Of a stretch of DNA of 64,000 bases, positions 25,342 to 34,387 are shown piece after piece. The stretch is taken from positions 2,170,001 through 2,234,000 of the forward strand of contig NZ_CP071321.1 in NCBI RefSeq assembly GCF_017309585.1, written 5' to 3'. Made by a program: the position numbers and the translations under genes. Each line of letters starts with the position of its first letter. Positions within the stretch are counted from its first letter, which is position 1. This DNA comes from Nitrogeniibacter aestuarii (GTDB lineage: Bacteria > Pseudomonadota > Gammaproteobacteria > Burkholderiales > Rhodocyclaceae). Under the pieces are notes generated by a model that was not told the DNA's origin, ran no database searches, and worked only from the letters and a program-made list of their open reading frames with translations.

Positions 25342-26637
25342 ATGAGCACTGAACGTAACGCAACTCTTACGATCGACGGGAATTCCTACGACTTTCCGAT
25401 CATGTCCGGCACCCACGGCAACGATGTCATCGACATTCGCAAGCTGGGTGGCCAGACGGGTCTTTTCACTTACGATTCCGGTTTCCTTTCCACCGCAAGC
25501 TGCAAATCCACTGTCACCTTCATTGATGGCGACAAGGGCGAGCTGCTCTACCGCGGTTACCCGATCGAGCAACTGGCAGACAACTGCAACTTCCTGGAAG
25601 TCGCCTACCTGCTGAAGAATGGTGAGCTGCCGAATGCCGCCGAAAAGGAAGCATTCGAGACCACCATCAAGAACCACACCATGCTGCACGACCAGATGAC
25701 CAAGTTCTACTCTGGTTTCCGTCGTGATGCGCACCCCATGGCTGTCATGGTCGGTGTCGTGGGTGCCCTGTCGGCCTTCTACCACGATGCGCTGGATCTG
25801 CAGGACGCCGAGCACCGCAATGTGTCGTTCAACCGCCTGGTCGCCAAGCTGCCGACCATCGTTGCCATGGCGTACAAGTACAACACCGGGCAACCGTTCA
25901 TGTACCCGCGCAACGACCTGAGCTACACCGCCAACTTCATGCACATGATGTTCGGCACCCCGTGCGAGGAGTACAAGCCGAACCCGACGCTGGTGCACGC
26001 CCTTGACACCATCTTCACCCTGCACGCCGATCACGAGCAGAACGCGTCGACCTCGACCGTGCGTCTCGCAGGTTCCTCCGGGGCCAACCCGTTTGCGTGT
26101 ATCTCCGCCGGCATCGCTTGCCTGTGGGGCCCCGCCCACGGCGGTGCGAACGAAGCCTGCCTGCAGATGCTCGAAGAGATCGGCGATGTCTCCAAGGTCG
26201 GTGAGTACATCAATCGCGCAAAAGACAAGAGCGATTCGTTCAAGCTGATGGGTTTCGGTCACCGGGTCTACAAGAACTTCGATCCGCGTGCCAAGCTGAT
26301 GCGCAAGGTGTGCTACGACGTGCTGGGCGAGCTGGGTCTGGAAAACGACCGCCTCTTCAAGCTCGCCATGGAACTCGAGAAGATCGCTCTGGAAGACGAG
26401 TACTTCGTCGAGAAGAAGCTGTACCCGAACGTCGATTTCTACTCTGGCATCGTCCAGAAGGCGCTCGGTATCCCGACCTCCATGTTCACCTGCATCTTCG
26501 CGCTTGCGCGTACGGTGGGCTGGATGACTCAGTGGGAAGAAATGATGACCGATCCGGAGTACAAGATCGGCCGTCCGCGCCAGCTCTACGTCGGTGCGGC
26601 ACGACGCGACGTCGTGCCCCTCGACAAGCGCGGTTAA
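25342..26637 (+). CDS. gltA: Citrate synthase
   Basis: The 431-residue type II (hexameric, NADH-sensitive type) citrate synthase, condensing acetyl-CoA with oxaloacetate. Present are the N-terminal beta domain with TYDSGF and FIDGDKG, the active-site His in GPAHGGANEA, GFGHRVYKNFDPRAK (His and Arg for oxaloacetate) and the catalytic Asp in NVDFYSGIV. It is the last gene of the probable gntR-sdhCDAB-sdhE-gltA unit, ended by a strong terminator. Confidence 0.97.
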   Translation: MSTERNATLTIDGNSYDFPIMSGTHGNDVIDIRKLGGQTGLFTYDSGFLSTASCKSTVTFIDGDKGELLYRGYPIEQLADNCNFLEVAYLLKNGELPNAAEKEAFETTIKNHTMLHDQMTKFYSGFRRDAHPMAVMVGVVGALSAFYHDALDLQDAEHRNVSFNRLVAKLPTIVAMAYKYNTGQPFMYPRNDLSYTANFMHMMFGTPCEEYKPNPTLVHALDTIFTLHADHEQNASTSTVRLAGSSGANPFACISAGIACLWGPAHGGANEACLQMLEEIGDVSKVGEYINRAKDKSDSFKLMGFGHRVYKNFDPRAKLMRKVCYDVLGELGLENDRLFKLAMELEKIALEDEYFVEKKLYPNVDFYSGIVQKALGIPTSMFTCIFALARTVGWMTQWEEMMTDPEYKIGRPRQLYVGAARRDVVPLDKRG

Positions 26638-26680
26638 AGAGCAATGAGGGAGGGGGCAAAACACAATAAATAAAGCAACT

Positions 26681-26717
26681 CGGGATGGTCAGGCTCGCGC
26701 GTGACCATCCCGTTTTT
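26681..26717 (+). terminator. Strong terminator between gltA and sucA
   Basis: An 11-bp perfect stem CGGGATGGTCA / TGACCATCCCG (26681-26691 with 26702-26712) with a 10-base loop is followed by five Ts. It separates the sdh-gltA unit from sucAB-lpd. Confidence 0.92.
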
Positions 26718-26778
26718 GCTATTTGCCCCAAGGTGTCGCTCCGGGCAGGCGGAGCAAAGTAATTCGGGTGAACCAACC

Positions 26779-29607
26779 ATGATGAAACAACTGCGCGGCA
26801 ATTCGATGCTTTTCGGTGCCAACGCACCGTTCGTTGAAGAGCTGTATGAAGCCTATCTCGCCGACCCCGACAGCGTGGCGGACGAATGGCGAACCTATTT
26901 CGACGGGCTGAAAGTCGGTGCCGCGGCAGCTGTCCGCGACGTCGCTCACACCCCGATCATCAATGCCTTCGAACAGATGGCCAAGCGCGGCCCGGTTCGT
27001 GTCGTCAAGGGCGGCGAGGGGAACAAGCGTCAGGTCAGCACGTTGCAGCTGATCAACGCTTATCGCTTTCTCGGTAACCGCTGGGCGAATCTCGATCCGC
27101 TCAAGCGCAACGAGCGCCCGCATGTTGCCGAGCTCGAGCCGTCCTACTACGGCTTCACCGAAGGCGACCTGAACGAGCAGTTCAACGTCGGCTCCTTTCA
27201 CGCGTTTTCGACCGAGCAGGCGAGCCTGCGCGAGATTCTCGAAGCCGTGCGCCAGACCTACTGCGGTTCGATCGGCTCCGAGTACATGTACATCTCGGAC
27301 ATCGGTCAGAAGCGCTGGATCCAGGCCCGCCTCGAGAGCATCAAGGGAACCCCGACATATTCTGCCGAACAGAAAAAGCACATCCTCGGACGCGTCACCG
27401 CAGCCGAGACGCTCGAGAAGTACCTGCACACCCGGTACGTCGGCCAGAAGCGCTTTTCGCTTGAGGGTGGCGATTCCACCATTGTCGCGATGGACGAGCT
27501 GGTCAACGTGGCCGGTAGTCTCGGCGCGCAAGAAATCGTGATCGGCATGGCCCACCGTGGCCGTTTGAACGTGCTGGTCAATACCTTGGGCAAGTCGCCG
27601 TCCGAACTCTTTGCCGAGTTCGAAGGCAAGGCCGAAGTGGATCTGACCGCAGGTGACGTCAAGTACCACAAAGGCTTCTCGAGCGATGTGATGACCCCGG
27701 GTGGCCCGGTTCACCTCACCCTGGCGTTCAACCCGTCTCACCTGGAAATCATCAACCCGGTGGTTGAAGGTTCCGTATACGCCCGTCAGGTTCGACGCAA
27801 CGACACCGACAAGACCCAAGTGCTGCCTGTGCTCATCCATGGTGATTCCGCCGTGGCTGGCCAGGGTGTGAACCAGGAGATGCTCAACTTCTCCCAGACC
27901 CGTGGCTATGGCACGGGTGGCACGGTGCACATCGTCATCAACAACCAGATCGGTTTCACCACCTCCGACCCACGTGATTATCGTTCGTCGCTGTATTGCA
28001 CGGACATCTTCAAGATGGTCGAAGCGCCGATCTTCCACGTGAATGGTGATGATCCCGAGGCGGTTGCACTGGTGACCGCGCTTGCCGTCGAATTCCGCAA
28101 CGAATTCAAGAAAGACGTGGTGATCGACCTGATCTGCTACCGCAAGCTCGGCCACAACGAGCAGGACGAGCCGATGGTCACCCAGCCGCTCATGTACCGA
28201 AAGGTCTCCCAGCATCCGGGCACTCGCAAGCTTTATGCGGACCGGCTTGTGGCCGAGGGTGTCTGCGCTGCAGACGAGCCCGAACAGATGATTCAGGACT
28301 ACCGTGATCACCTCGACAAGGGTGAGTTGCTGGCAAATCCGTCGCTGTCGGGTCACAACCGAAAGTTCGCGGTGGACTGGGGTCCCTACCTGGGCAAGGC
28401 CTACACCGACGATTGCGATACCGGCGTGCCGGCGAGCGAACTGAAACGTCTTGCTGAGCGCCTGACGACTCTGCCCGAAGGCTTTACCCTGCATTCACGG
28501 GTCAAAAAGATCATCAACGATCGCGCCGCCATGGGTAAGGGCGAGCAGCCGATCGATTGGGGCATGGGTGAAAACCTCGCCTACGCTTCGCTGCTGGTTC
28601 AGGGTTTTGGTGTGCGCCTGTCAGGTGAAGACATCGGCCGTGGCACCTTCTTCCACCGTCACGCGGTGCTTCACGACCAGAAACGTGAGCGCTGGGACGA
28701 GGGCGCTTATGTGCCGCTCAAGCACATCCAGGAGGGCCAGGGCAACATGCAGGTCTTTGACTCGGTGCTGTCTGAAGAAGCCGTGCTTGCTTTCGAGTAC
28801 GGCTATGCCACTGCCGAGCCGGATCATCTGCCCGTCTGGGAGGCCCAGTTCGGTGACTTCGCCAACGGCGCTCAGGTGGTGATCGATCAGTTCATCAGTT
28901 CCGGTGAAGCCAAGTGGGGCCGTCTTGCGGGTCTGACGCTGCTGCTGCCACATGGTTATGAAGGCCAGGGCCCGGAGCACTCGTCTGCGCGTCTCGAGCG
29001 TTACATGCAGTTGTGCGCCGAGAACAACATGCAGGTGTGCGTGCCGAGCACGCCGGCACAGATCTTCCACCTGCTGCGCCGTCAGATGGTGCGTCAGTTG
29101 CGCAAACCGCTCGTGGTCATCACGCCCAAGTCGCTGCTGCGCCACAAGGAAGCCGTGTCCGAACTCGACGAGCTTGCCAAGGGCCAGTTCAAGACCGTCA
29201 TCGGCGAGATCGACAAGCTCGACGACAAGAAGGTCAAGCGTGTCGTGCTGTGCTCCGGCAAGCTGTATTACGAGCTGATGGCCTACCGGCGCGAGCAGAA
29301 GATCAAGGACATTGCTGTTGTCCGTATCGAACAACTCTATCCGTTCCCGGCAGAGAAGTTCACCGAGGAACTGAGCCGCTACCCGAATCTGAAGGAAGTG
29401 GTTTGGTGCCAGGAAGAGCCGCGTAACCAGGGTGCCTGGTACTGGTTCGCGTCGCGCCAGCATCTGGCCAAGGTGATGGGCGGCAAGCAACAACTGTATC
29501 TGGTGAGTCGTCCGGCATCTGCATCGCCGGCCGTCGGCTACTACGCCAAACACAACCAGCAGCAGAAAGAAGTCATCGAGAACGCCTTCGGGCCCATCTC
29601 CGAATAA
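26779..29607 (+). CDS. sucA: 2-oxoglutarate dehydrogenase E1
   Basis: The 942-residue thiamine-diphosphate decarboxylase component of the 2-oxoglutarate dehydrogenase complex. The N-terminal E2-binding helix (FVEELYEAYLADPDSV), the GMAHRGRLNVL segment, the ThDP/Mg motif GDDPEAVALVTALAVEFR...DLICYRKLGHNEQDEP, and the C-terminal transketolase domain with LLPHGYEGQGPEHSS are all present. The start is ATG 26779 (MMKQLRG); the 26-codon extension upstream begins inside the gltA terminator and is rejected. First gene of sucA-sucB-lpd. Confidence 0.97.
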   Translation: MMKQLRGNSMLFGANAPFVEELYEAYLADPDSVADEWRTYFDGLKVGAAAAVRDVAHTPIINAFEQMAKRGPVRVVKGGEGNKRQVSTLQLINAYRFLGNRWANLDPLKRNERPHVAELEPSYYGFTEGDLNEQFNVGSFHAFSTEQASLREILEAVRQTYCGSIGSEYMYISDIGQKRWIQARLESIKGTPTYSAEQKKHILGRVTAAETLEKYLHTRYVGQKRFSLEGGDSTIVAMDELVNVAGSLGAQEIVIGMAHRGRLNVLVNTLGKSPSELFAEFEGKAEVDLTAGDVKYHKGFSSDVMTPGGPVHLTLAFNPSHLEIINPVVEGSVYARQVRRNDTDKTQVLPVLIHGDSAVAGQGVNQEMLNFSQTRGYGTGGTVHIVINNQIGFTTSDPRDYRSSLYCTDIFKMVEAPIFHVNGDDPEAVALVTALAVEFRNEFKKDVVIDLICYRKLGHNEQDEPMVTQPLMYRKVSQHPGTRKLYADRLVAEGVCAADEPEQMIQDYRDHLDKGELLANPSLSGHNRKFAVDWGPYLGKAYTDDCDTGVPASELKRLAERLTTLPEGFTLHSRVKKIINDRAAMGKGEQPIDWGMGENLAYASLLVQGFGVRLSGEDIGRGTFFHRHAVLHDQKRERWDEGAYVPLKHIQEGQGNMQVFDSVLSEEAVLAFEYGYATAEPDHLPVWEAQFGDFANGAQVVIDQFISSGEAKWGRLAGLTLLLPHGYEGQGPEHSSARLERYMQLCAENNMQVCVPSTPAQIFHLLRRQMVRQLRKPLVVITPKSLLRHKEAVSELDELAKGQFKTVIGEIDKLDDKKVKRVVLCSGKLYYELMAYRREQKIKDIAVVRIEQLYPFPAEKFTEELSRYPNLKEVVWCQEEPRNQGAWYWFASRQHLAKVMGGKQQLYLVSRPASASPAVGYYAKHNQQQKEVIENAFGPISE

Positions 29608-29649
29608 CCGAACAAATGCATGCACTAAGCATAAGAGGGAGCTAAATCC

Positions 29650-30834
29650 ATGCTGATCGAAGTGAAAGTTCCGCAGCTGTCCGAGTCCGTGTCCGAAGCG
29701 ACTCTGGTGAGCTGGCATAAAAAAGCAGGTGAAGCCGTTTCACGCGACGAAAACCTGATCGACATCGAGACCGACAAGGTCGTTCTCGAGACGCCGGCAC
29801 CGGCGGATGGTGTTCTGGTCGAAATCATCATGGGCGATGGTGAGACCGTGACCAGTGGTGACCTGATCGCCAAGATCGACACCGAAGCAAAGGCCAGTGC
29901 CGGCGAGGAGAAGAAGCACGAGCCGGCACCGGAAGTGACGCCGCCGCCGGCCGCCAAGGCCTCCTCGGGTGGCTCTGCCAGCCCGTCCGCACGCAAGATC
30001 CTCGACGAGAAGGGCATTGCAGAAGGCGACGTCAAGGGTTCCGGCCGCGGCGGTCGCGTGACCAAGGCGGACGCCATGGGCGCAGGCAAGGGAAGCAGTG
30101 CCGCTGCTGCTCCGGTTCAGGTGGCTGATGGCGAGCGCCCGGAAGAGCGCGTGCCGATGACCCGCCTGCGCGCCCGTATTGCCGAGCGTCTGCTCCAGTC
30201 CAAGAATGAAAACGCCATCCTGACCACCTTCAACGAAGTCAACATGGGTCCGGTCATGGCGCTGCGTGCCGAGTACAAGGACAAGTTTGAGAAGGCTCAC
30301 GGTGTGCGTCTGGGCTTCATGGGTTTCTTCGTCAAGGCCGCTGTGGCCGCCCTGAAGAAATTCCCGATCCTGAATGCCTCTGTCGATGGCAATGACATCG
30401 TCTATCACGGCTACTTCGACATCGGTATCGCCGTGGGTAGCCCGCGGGGTCTGGTGGTGCCGATCATTCGTGACGCAGACCAGATGTCGATCGCCGACAT
30501 CGAGAAGAAGATTGCCGAGTACGGTCAGAAGGCAAAGGAAGGCAAGATCTCTCTCGAAGAGCTCACCGGCGGTACGTTCTCCATCTCCAACGGTGGCGTG
30601 TTCGGTTCCATGCTGTCCACCCCGATCATCAACCCGCCGCAGTCCGCGATCCTGGGCATTCACGCCACCAAGGACCGTCCGGTGGTCGAGAACGGCCAGA
30701 TCGTGATCCGCCCGATCAACTACCTGGCCATGTCCTATGATCACCGCATCATCGACGGCCGCGAAGCCGTGCTGGGTCTGGTGACCATGAAGGAAGCACT
30801 CGAAGATCCGGCACGCCTGCTGCTGGACGTTTAA
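29650..30834 (+). CDS. sucB: 2-oxoglutarate dehydrogenase E2 (succinyltransferase)
   Basis: The 394-residue dihydrolipoyl succinyltransferase core. Domains run lipoyl (1-75, lipoyl-Lys in IETDKVVLE), Ala/Pro/Glu-rich linker, peripheral-subunit-binding domain (~110-145; SPSARKILDEKGI...GRGGRVTKAD), a second flexible linker and the acyltransferase domain (~170-394) with the catalytic YDHRIIDGREAV. It forms the 24-mer core to which E1 and E3 dock. One lipoyl domain only. A hairpin lies in the 54-base gap before lpd. Confidence 0.97.
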   Translation: MLIEVKVPQLSESVSEATLVSWHKKAGEAVSRDENLIDIETDKVVLETPAPADGVLVEIIMGDGETVTSGDLIAKIDTEAKASAGEEKKHEPAPEVTPPPAAKASSGGSASPSARKILDEKGIAEGDVKGSGRGGRVTKADAMGAGKGSSAAAAPVQVADGERPEERVPMTRLRARIAERLLQSKNENAILTTFNEVNMGPVMALRAEYKDKFEKAHGVRLGFMGFFVKAAVAALKKFPILNASVDGNDIVYHGYFDIGIAVGSPRGLVVPIIRDADQMSIADIEKKIAEYGQKAKEGKISLEELTGGTFSISNGGVFGSMLSTPIINPPQSAILGIHATKDRPVVENGQIVIRPINYLAMSYDHRIIDGREAVLGLVTMKEALEDPARLLLDV

Positions 30835-30844
30835 ACCATGCTGG

Positions 30845-30868
30845 CGGGCGGGCCTGACGGTCCGCCCG
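30845..30868 (+). other. Hairpin in sucB-lpd spacer
   Basis: CGGGCGG (30845-30851) pairs with CCGCCCG (30862-30868), loop of ten bases, without a T-run. An mRNA-processing or stability element is likelier than a terminator; lpd's ribosome site (GAGGGAGAG) follows closely. Confidence 0.6.
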
Positions 30869-30888
30869 ATCTCACGAGGGAGAGATGA

Positions 30889-32319
30889 ATGGCGAACAAA
30901 GAATTTGACGTCGTGGTCATCGGCGGTGGCCCTGGCGGCTACGTGGCGGCGATTCGCGCGGCTCAACTGGGTTTCAAGGCGGCATGCGCCGAATCCAATC
31001 CGTATGCCGATCCAAAGGGCGAGCCTCGCCTGGGCGGTACCTGCCTGAACGTGGGCTGCATCCCGTCCAAGGCGCTGCTGCACACCTCGCACCTGTTTGA
31101 GGAAGCGGGCCACAGTTTTGCCGATCAGGGCATCAAGGTAGGCAAGCCGAGCATCGACGTACCGACCATGATCGGTCGCAAGGCCAAGGTTGTCGATCAA
31201 CTGACCGGTGGGATCAAGGGTCTGTTCAAGAAGAACAAGGTCACCATGCTCCCGGGCCATGGCAGCTTCGTGGCCAAGGCTGACGGCGGGTGGAAACTCA
31301 AGGTCGGTGACGAGGAAGTCCTGGCCAAGCAGGTGATCGTGGCGACGGGTTCCAAGGCCCGTCACCTGGACGGTATGCCCGTCGACAACAAACTCATCTG
31401 CGACAACATCGGTGCGCTTGAGATCGACGCCGTGCCGAAGAAACTCGGTTTGATCGGCTCGGGGGTGATCGGCCTGGAGATGGGCTCGGTCTGGCGTCGT
31501 CTCGGTGCTGAAGTCACCATCCTCGAAGCGATGGACAGTTTCCTGGCCGCTGCTGACAAGGATGTCGCCAAGGAAGCCCAGAAAGTCTTCACCAAGCAAG
31601 GCCTGGACATCAAGCTTGGCGTCAAGGTGGGTAAAGTCACCCCAGCCAAGAACGGCAAGTCGGTCACTGTCGAGTACGAAGACAAGGACGGCGCACAGAA
31701 GGACACCTTTGATCGTCTCATCGTCTCGGTGGGTCGTGTGCCGAACACGGACGGTCTCAACGCCGACGCCGTGGGTCTGAAGATCGACGAACGTGGGTTT
31801 GTCGAGGTCGACGATCACTGCAAGACCAACCTGGACGGTGTCTGGGCGGTCGGCGATGTGGTGCGAGGCCCGATGCTGGCGCACAAGGCGATGGAAGAAG
31901 CCGTGATGGTCGCCGAACTGATGGCGGGCCAGGCGGGTCATTGCAACTTCGACACCATCCCCTGGGTGATCTACACCTCGCCTGAAATTGCCTGGGTCGG
32001 CAAGACCGAGCAGCAGCTCAAGGAAGAAGGTACCAAGTATAGCGTTGGCAAGATCCCGTTCATGGCCAATGGCCGCGCGCTGGGCATGGGCGACACCACC
32101 GGTTTCGTGAAGATGCTCGCTTGCGAGGAAACCGATCGGGTGCTCGGTGTCCACATCATTGGTGCAAACGCCTCCGAGCTGATCGCCGAAGCCGTGGTGA
32201 CCATGGAGTTCCATGGTGCTGCCGAGGATCTGGCGCGCATCTGCCACGCGCACCCGACCCTGTCGGAAGCCGTGCACGAAGCCGCCCTGGCGGTCGACAA
32301 GCGCCCGCTGCACTTCTAA
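30889..32319 (+). CDS. lpdA: Dihydrolipoamide dehydrogenase (E3)
   Basis: The 476-residue flavoprotein that reoxidises the E2 lipoyl group with NAD+. It has GGGPGGYVAAIRAAQLG (FAD), the redox disulfide in GGTCLNVGCIPSKALL, the NAD-binding GSGVIGLEMGSVWRRLG, the WAVGDVV second FAD site and the C-terminal HAHPTLSEA His-Glu pair. It has no N-terminal lipoyl domain. Being in the suc cluster, it presumably serves 2-oxoglutarate dehydrogenase, though E3 is often shared. Confidence 0.96.
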   Translation: MANKEFDVVVIGGGPGGYVAAIRAAQLGFKAACAESNPYADPKGEPRLGGTCLNVGCIPSKALLHTSHLFEEAGHSFADQGIKVGKPSIDVPTMIGRKAKVVDQLTGGIKGLFKKNKVTMLPGHGSFVAKADGGWKLKVGDEEVLAKQVIVATGSKARHLDGMPVDNKLICDNIGALEIDAVPKKLGLIGSGVIGLEMGSVWRRLGAEVTILEAMDSFLAAADKDVAKEAQKVFTKQGLDIKLGVKVGKVTPAKNGKSVTVEYEDKDGAQKDTFDRLIVSVGRVPNTDGLNADAVGLKIDERGFVEVDDHCKTNLDGVWAVGDVVRGPMLAHKAMEEAVMVAELMAGQAGHCNFDTIPWVIYTSPEIAWVGKTEQQLKEEGTKYSVGKIPFMANGRALGMGDTTGFVKMLACEETDRVLGVHIIGANASELIAEAVVTMEFHGAAEDLARICHAHPTLSEAVHEAALAVDKRPLHF

Positions 32320-32341
32320 GAAGGCGCGCTGTCAAAAAAGG

Positions 32342-32376
32342 AGGTGGGTCTCGGGCGGCAATGCCGCCCGGCACCT
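32342..32376 (+). terminator. Hairpin after lpdA (possible terminator)
   Basis: A CGGGCGGC / GCCGCCCG stem (32352-32359 with 32363-32370) lies within an outer AGGTG/CACCT pair (32342-32346, 32372-32376). Only a weak T-rich tail (GCCTTTGTCGTTTG) follows, so termination is possible but not certain. Confidence 0.5.
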
Positions 32377-32409
32377 GCCTTTGTCGTTTGTTGAAGGTTA
32401 TGAATCAAG

Positions 32410-33522
32410 ATGCCCCATCGAGTCCTCAACGTTCCTGAGCACGGCATGGTCGACGCCTACAAGGCGCTTTTGGCCGAACGTGGCTACAAGCCGGATCCGG
32501 CGCAGGAGGCGGCCGTCAAGCGCCTTCAGGTGCTGTACACCGATCTGCTCGGTTTCAAGGTTGCCCGTCAGAGTTTCCTGAAGAAATACGTCTTCAAGCC
32601 CGATCAGCCCAAAAGCGTGTATTTCTGGGGCGGTGTGGGTCGCGGCAAGAGCTTTTTGATGGACTGTTTCTTTGAATCCGTCCCCTACAAGCGCAAGCGT
32701 CGCGTCCACTTCCACGCATTCATGCAGGAAGTCCAGAACGACCTCAAGTCACTCAATCATCTGCCCGACCCGCTGCAGACCGTGGCGGAACGCATCTCGG
32801 AGCAGACGCGCCTGCTGTGCTTCGACGAGTTTCACGTTTCCGACATTGCCGATGCCATGATCCTCGGTCGGCTGCTCGAAGCGCTGTTCGCGCGCGGGGT
32901 CATTTTCGTGATGACCTCCAACTATCCGCCCGACGGCCTGTATCCGAACGGCTTGCAGCGCATCAACTTCCTGCCGACCATCAAGATGCTCAAGGAACGC
33001 TGTGACGTTATCGAGGTTGATTACGGCACCGATTACCGACTGCGCACCATGGAGCAGCTGGAAAAGTATCTGGTGCCGGACGATGAGATCGCGCTCAAGC
33101 ATCTGTCGGACGATTTCTTCACGGTGGCCGGTTTCGAAGGCAAGCCCGAAGAGATCGAGGTGCTGGGTCGAAAGCTCAAAACCGTGCGCTCTGCACCCGG
33201 CGTGATCTGGTTCGATTTCAAGGAGCTGTGCGGCGGGCCGCGCTCGCAGAACGACTACCTCGAGCTGGCACGTGAGCACCATACCTTGCTGCTCTCCGGG
33301 GTGCCCAAAATGAACGCCGGCATGTCGAATGAAGCACGCCGCTTCACCTGGCTCATCGACGTGCTCTATGATCATCGCGTCAAACTGATCATGAGTGCGC
33401 AGGTGGAGGCCGCCGAGTTGTACACCGATGGCAGCTTTGCCAACGAATTTGTCCGTACGGTCAGCCGTTTGCTTGAAATGCGCTCATCGGACTATCTGGC
33501 CGAGGCGCACCGAACCGAATAA
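32410..33522 (+). CDS. zapE: Cell-division ATPase ZapE (AFG1 family)
   Basis: A 370-residue AFG1/YhcM-type P-loop ATPase. In E. coli ZapE binds the Z-ring in an ATP-dependent manner; mitochondrial AFG1 helps clear respiratory subunits. The Walker A is GGVGRGKS (~74-81), the Walker B is LLCFDEFHVSDIADAM (~135-150), and SNYPPDGLYPNGLQR and SAQVEAAELY follow as family motifs. Being immediately after the suc-lpd genes is common in beta-proteobacteria (from memory). Next gene starts 5 bases after the stop. Confidence 0.94.
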   Translation: MPHRVLNVPEHGMVDAYKALLAERGYKPDPAQEAAVKRLQVLYTDLLGFKVARQSFLKKYVFKPDQPKSVYFWGGVGRGKSFLMDCFFESVPYKRKRRVHFHAFMQEVQNDLKSLNHLPDPLQTVAERISEQTRLLCFDEFHVSDIADAMILGRLLEALFARGVIFVMTSNYPPDGLYPNGLQRINFLPTIKMLKERCDVIEVDYGTDYRLRTMEQLEKYLVPDDEIALKHLSDDFFTVAGFEGKPEEIEVLGRKLKTVRSAPGVIWFDFKELCGGPRSQNDYLELAREHHTLLLSGVPKMNAGMSNEARRFTWLIDVLYDHRVKLIMSAQVEAAELYTDGSFANEFVRTVSRLLEMRSSDYLAEAHRTE

Positions 33523-33527
33523 GGCGA

Positions 33528-34385
33528 ATGCTTCGATTTCCGCGTGAGTTCGTCCTGCTGTGTGTTTTCCTGCTTGCCTTGCTGGGCAGCGGGTTGGCGC
33601 GTGCCGATTTTCCGCTGACCATACTCAAGACCCGTCATCAGAGTGCCGAATTGCTCGCCCCAAAACTGGCGGAGATGGTGAGCCCGGGCGGGCGGGTCAG
33701 TGGCATCAACAACACCTTGCTCATTCGCACCGATCCGGAGAACCTGCGGGAACTTCAGGCAGTGCTGGCCGAGATTGATCAGGCGGCCAAGCGACTTCGA
33801 ATTCGCGTTCGCTCTTCGCTCGACGCGGACAGCCGCCGGCGGGAACTGGGTGTCAGCGGTGATATTGGCAACGACGATGTACGCATCCGGTTGCCGGATT
33901 CGCCCAATCAACGCAACACCCGTATCGACATCGGCACGGTACGAATCGATGGCAGCGACAGTGCCGGGCAGCTGCGTCAAGGCGCAGAACAGTTCGTCGA
34001 CACCATTGATGGTGGGCGCGCCAGCGTGTTTCTGGGTCAGTCGATTCCCATGCGGTTTCATCAGGTGTTCATCGAACCGGACGGCGCTCGTGTCGTTCGC
34101 GGCACCACATGGCGTGATATCGGCGCCGGGCTGGTGGCGACACCGCAAGTGCGTGGTCAACGCGTCACCGTCGCGCTCAGTCCGGAGCGCAGTCAGATGA
34201 ACGAGCGTGGTCATGCCGACGTCTTCAGGCTTGAGACGACGGTTGAAGGGCGCCTGGGCGAGTGGATGCCTGTGGGCGGTGCCACCGAAGACAGTGGCAG
34301 CCGGGGAGGGGTCATTGGCCGGCGATCCACCGAGACCTCTTCGAGCAGCGCCCAGTTTTGGCTGCGTGTCGATCTGCTGGACTGA
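33528..34385 (+). CDS. Exported secretin-N-domain-like protein
   Basis: A 285-residue protein with an N-terminal signal peptide (VLLCVFLLALLGSGLARA, cleavage after ~25). Residues ~28-90 (ILKTRHQSAELLAPKLAEMV...NNTLLIRTDPENLRELQAVLAEID) match the ring-building N-domain of secretins. The secretin barrel itself is absent; the remainder is a charged beta-rich region (GTVRIDG, GQRVTVALSPE). I do not recognise a named family; similar secretin-N-only proteins exist in beta-proteobacteria (recollection, not checked). Tightly spaced between zapE and the helicase gene. Confidence 0.8.
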   Translation: MLRFPREFVLLCVFLLALLGSGLARADFPLTILKTRHQSAELLAPKLAEMVSPGGRVSGINNTLLIRTDPENLRELQAVLAEIDQAAKRLRIRVRSSLDADSRRRELGVSGDIGNDDVRIRLPDSPNQRNTRIDIGTVRIDGSDSAGQLRQGAEQFVDTIDGGRASVFLGQSIPMRFHQVFIEPDGARVVRGTTWRDIGAGLVATPQVRGQRVTVALSPERSQMNERGHADVFRLETTVEGRLGEWMPVGGATEDSGSRGGVIGRRSTETSSSSAQFWLRVDLLD

Positions 34386-34387
34386 TC

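Noticed and set aside
26701..26778. 26-codon N-terminal extension of sucA
   Set aside because: It begins within the gltA terminator hairpin, and SucA family members begin near MMKQLRGN.
26719..32313. Very long minus-strand frames (591 and 857 codons) under sucA, sucB and lpdA
   Set aside because: They are antisense shadows in a GC-rich codon pattern; their His/Arg/Val-rich sequences have no domain, and sucA, sucB and lpdA are unmistakable on the plus strand.
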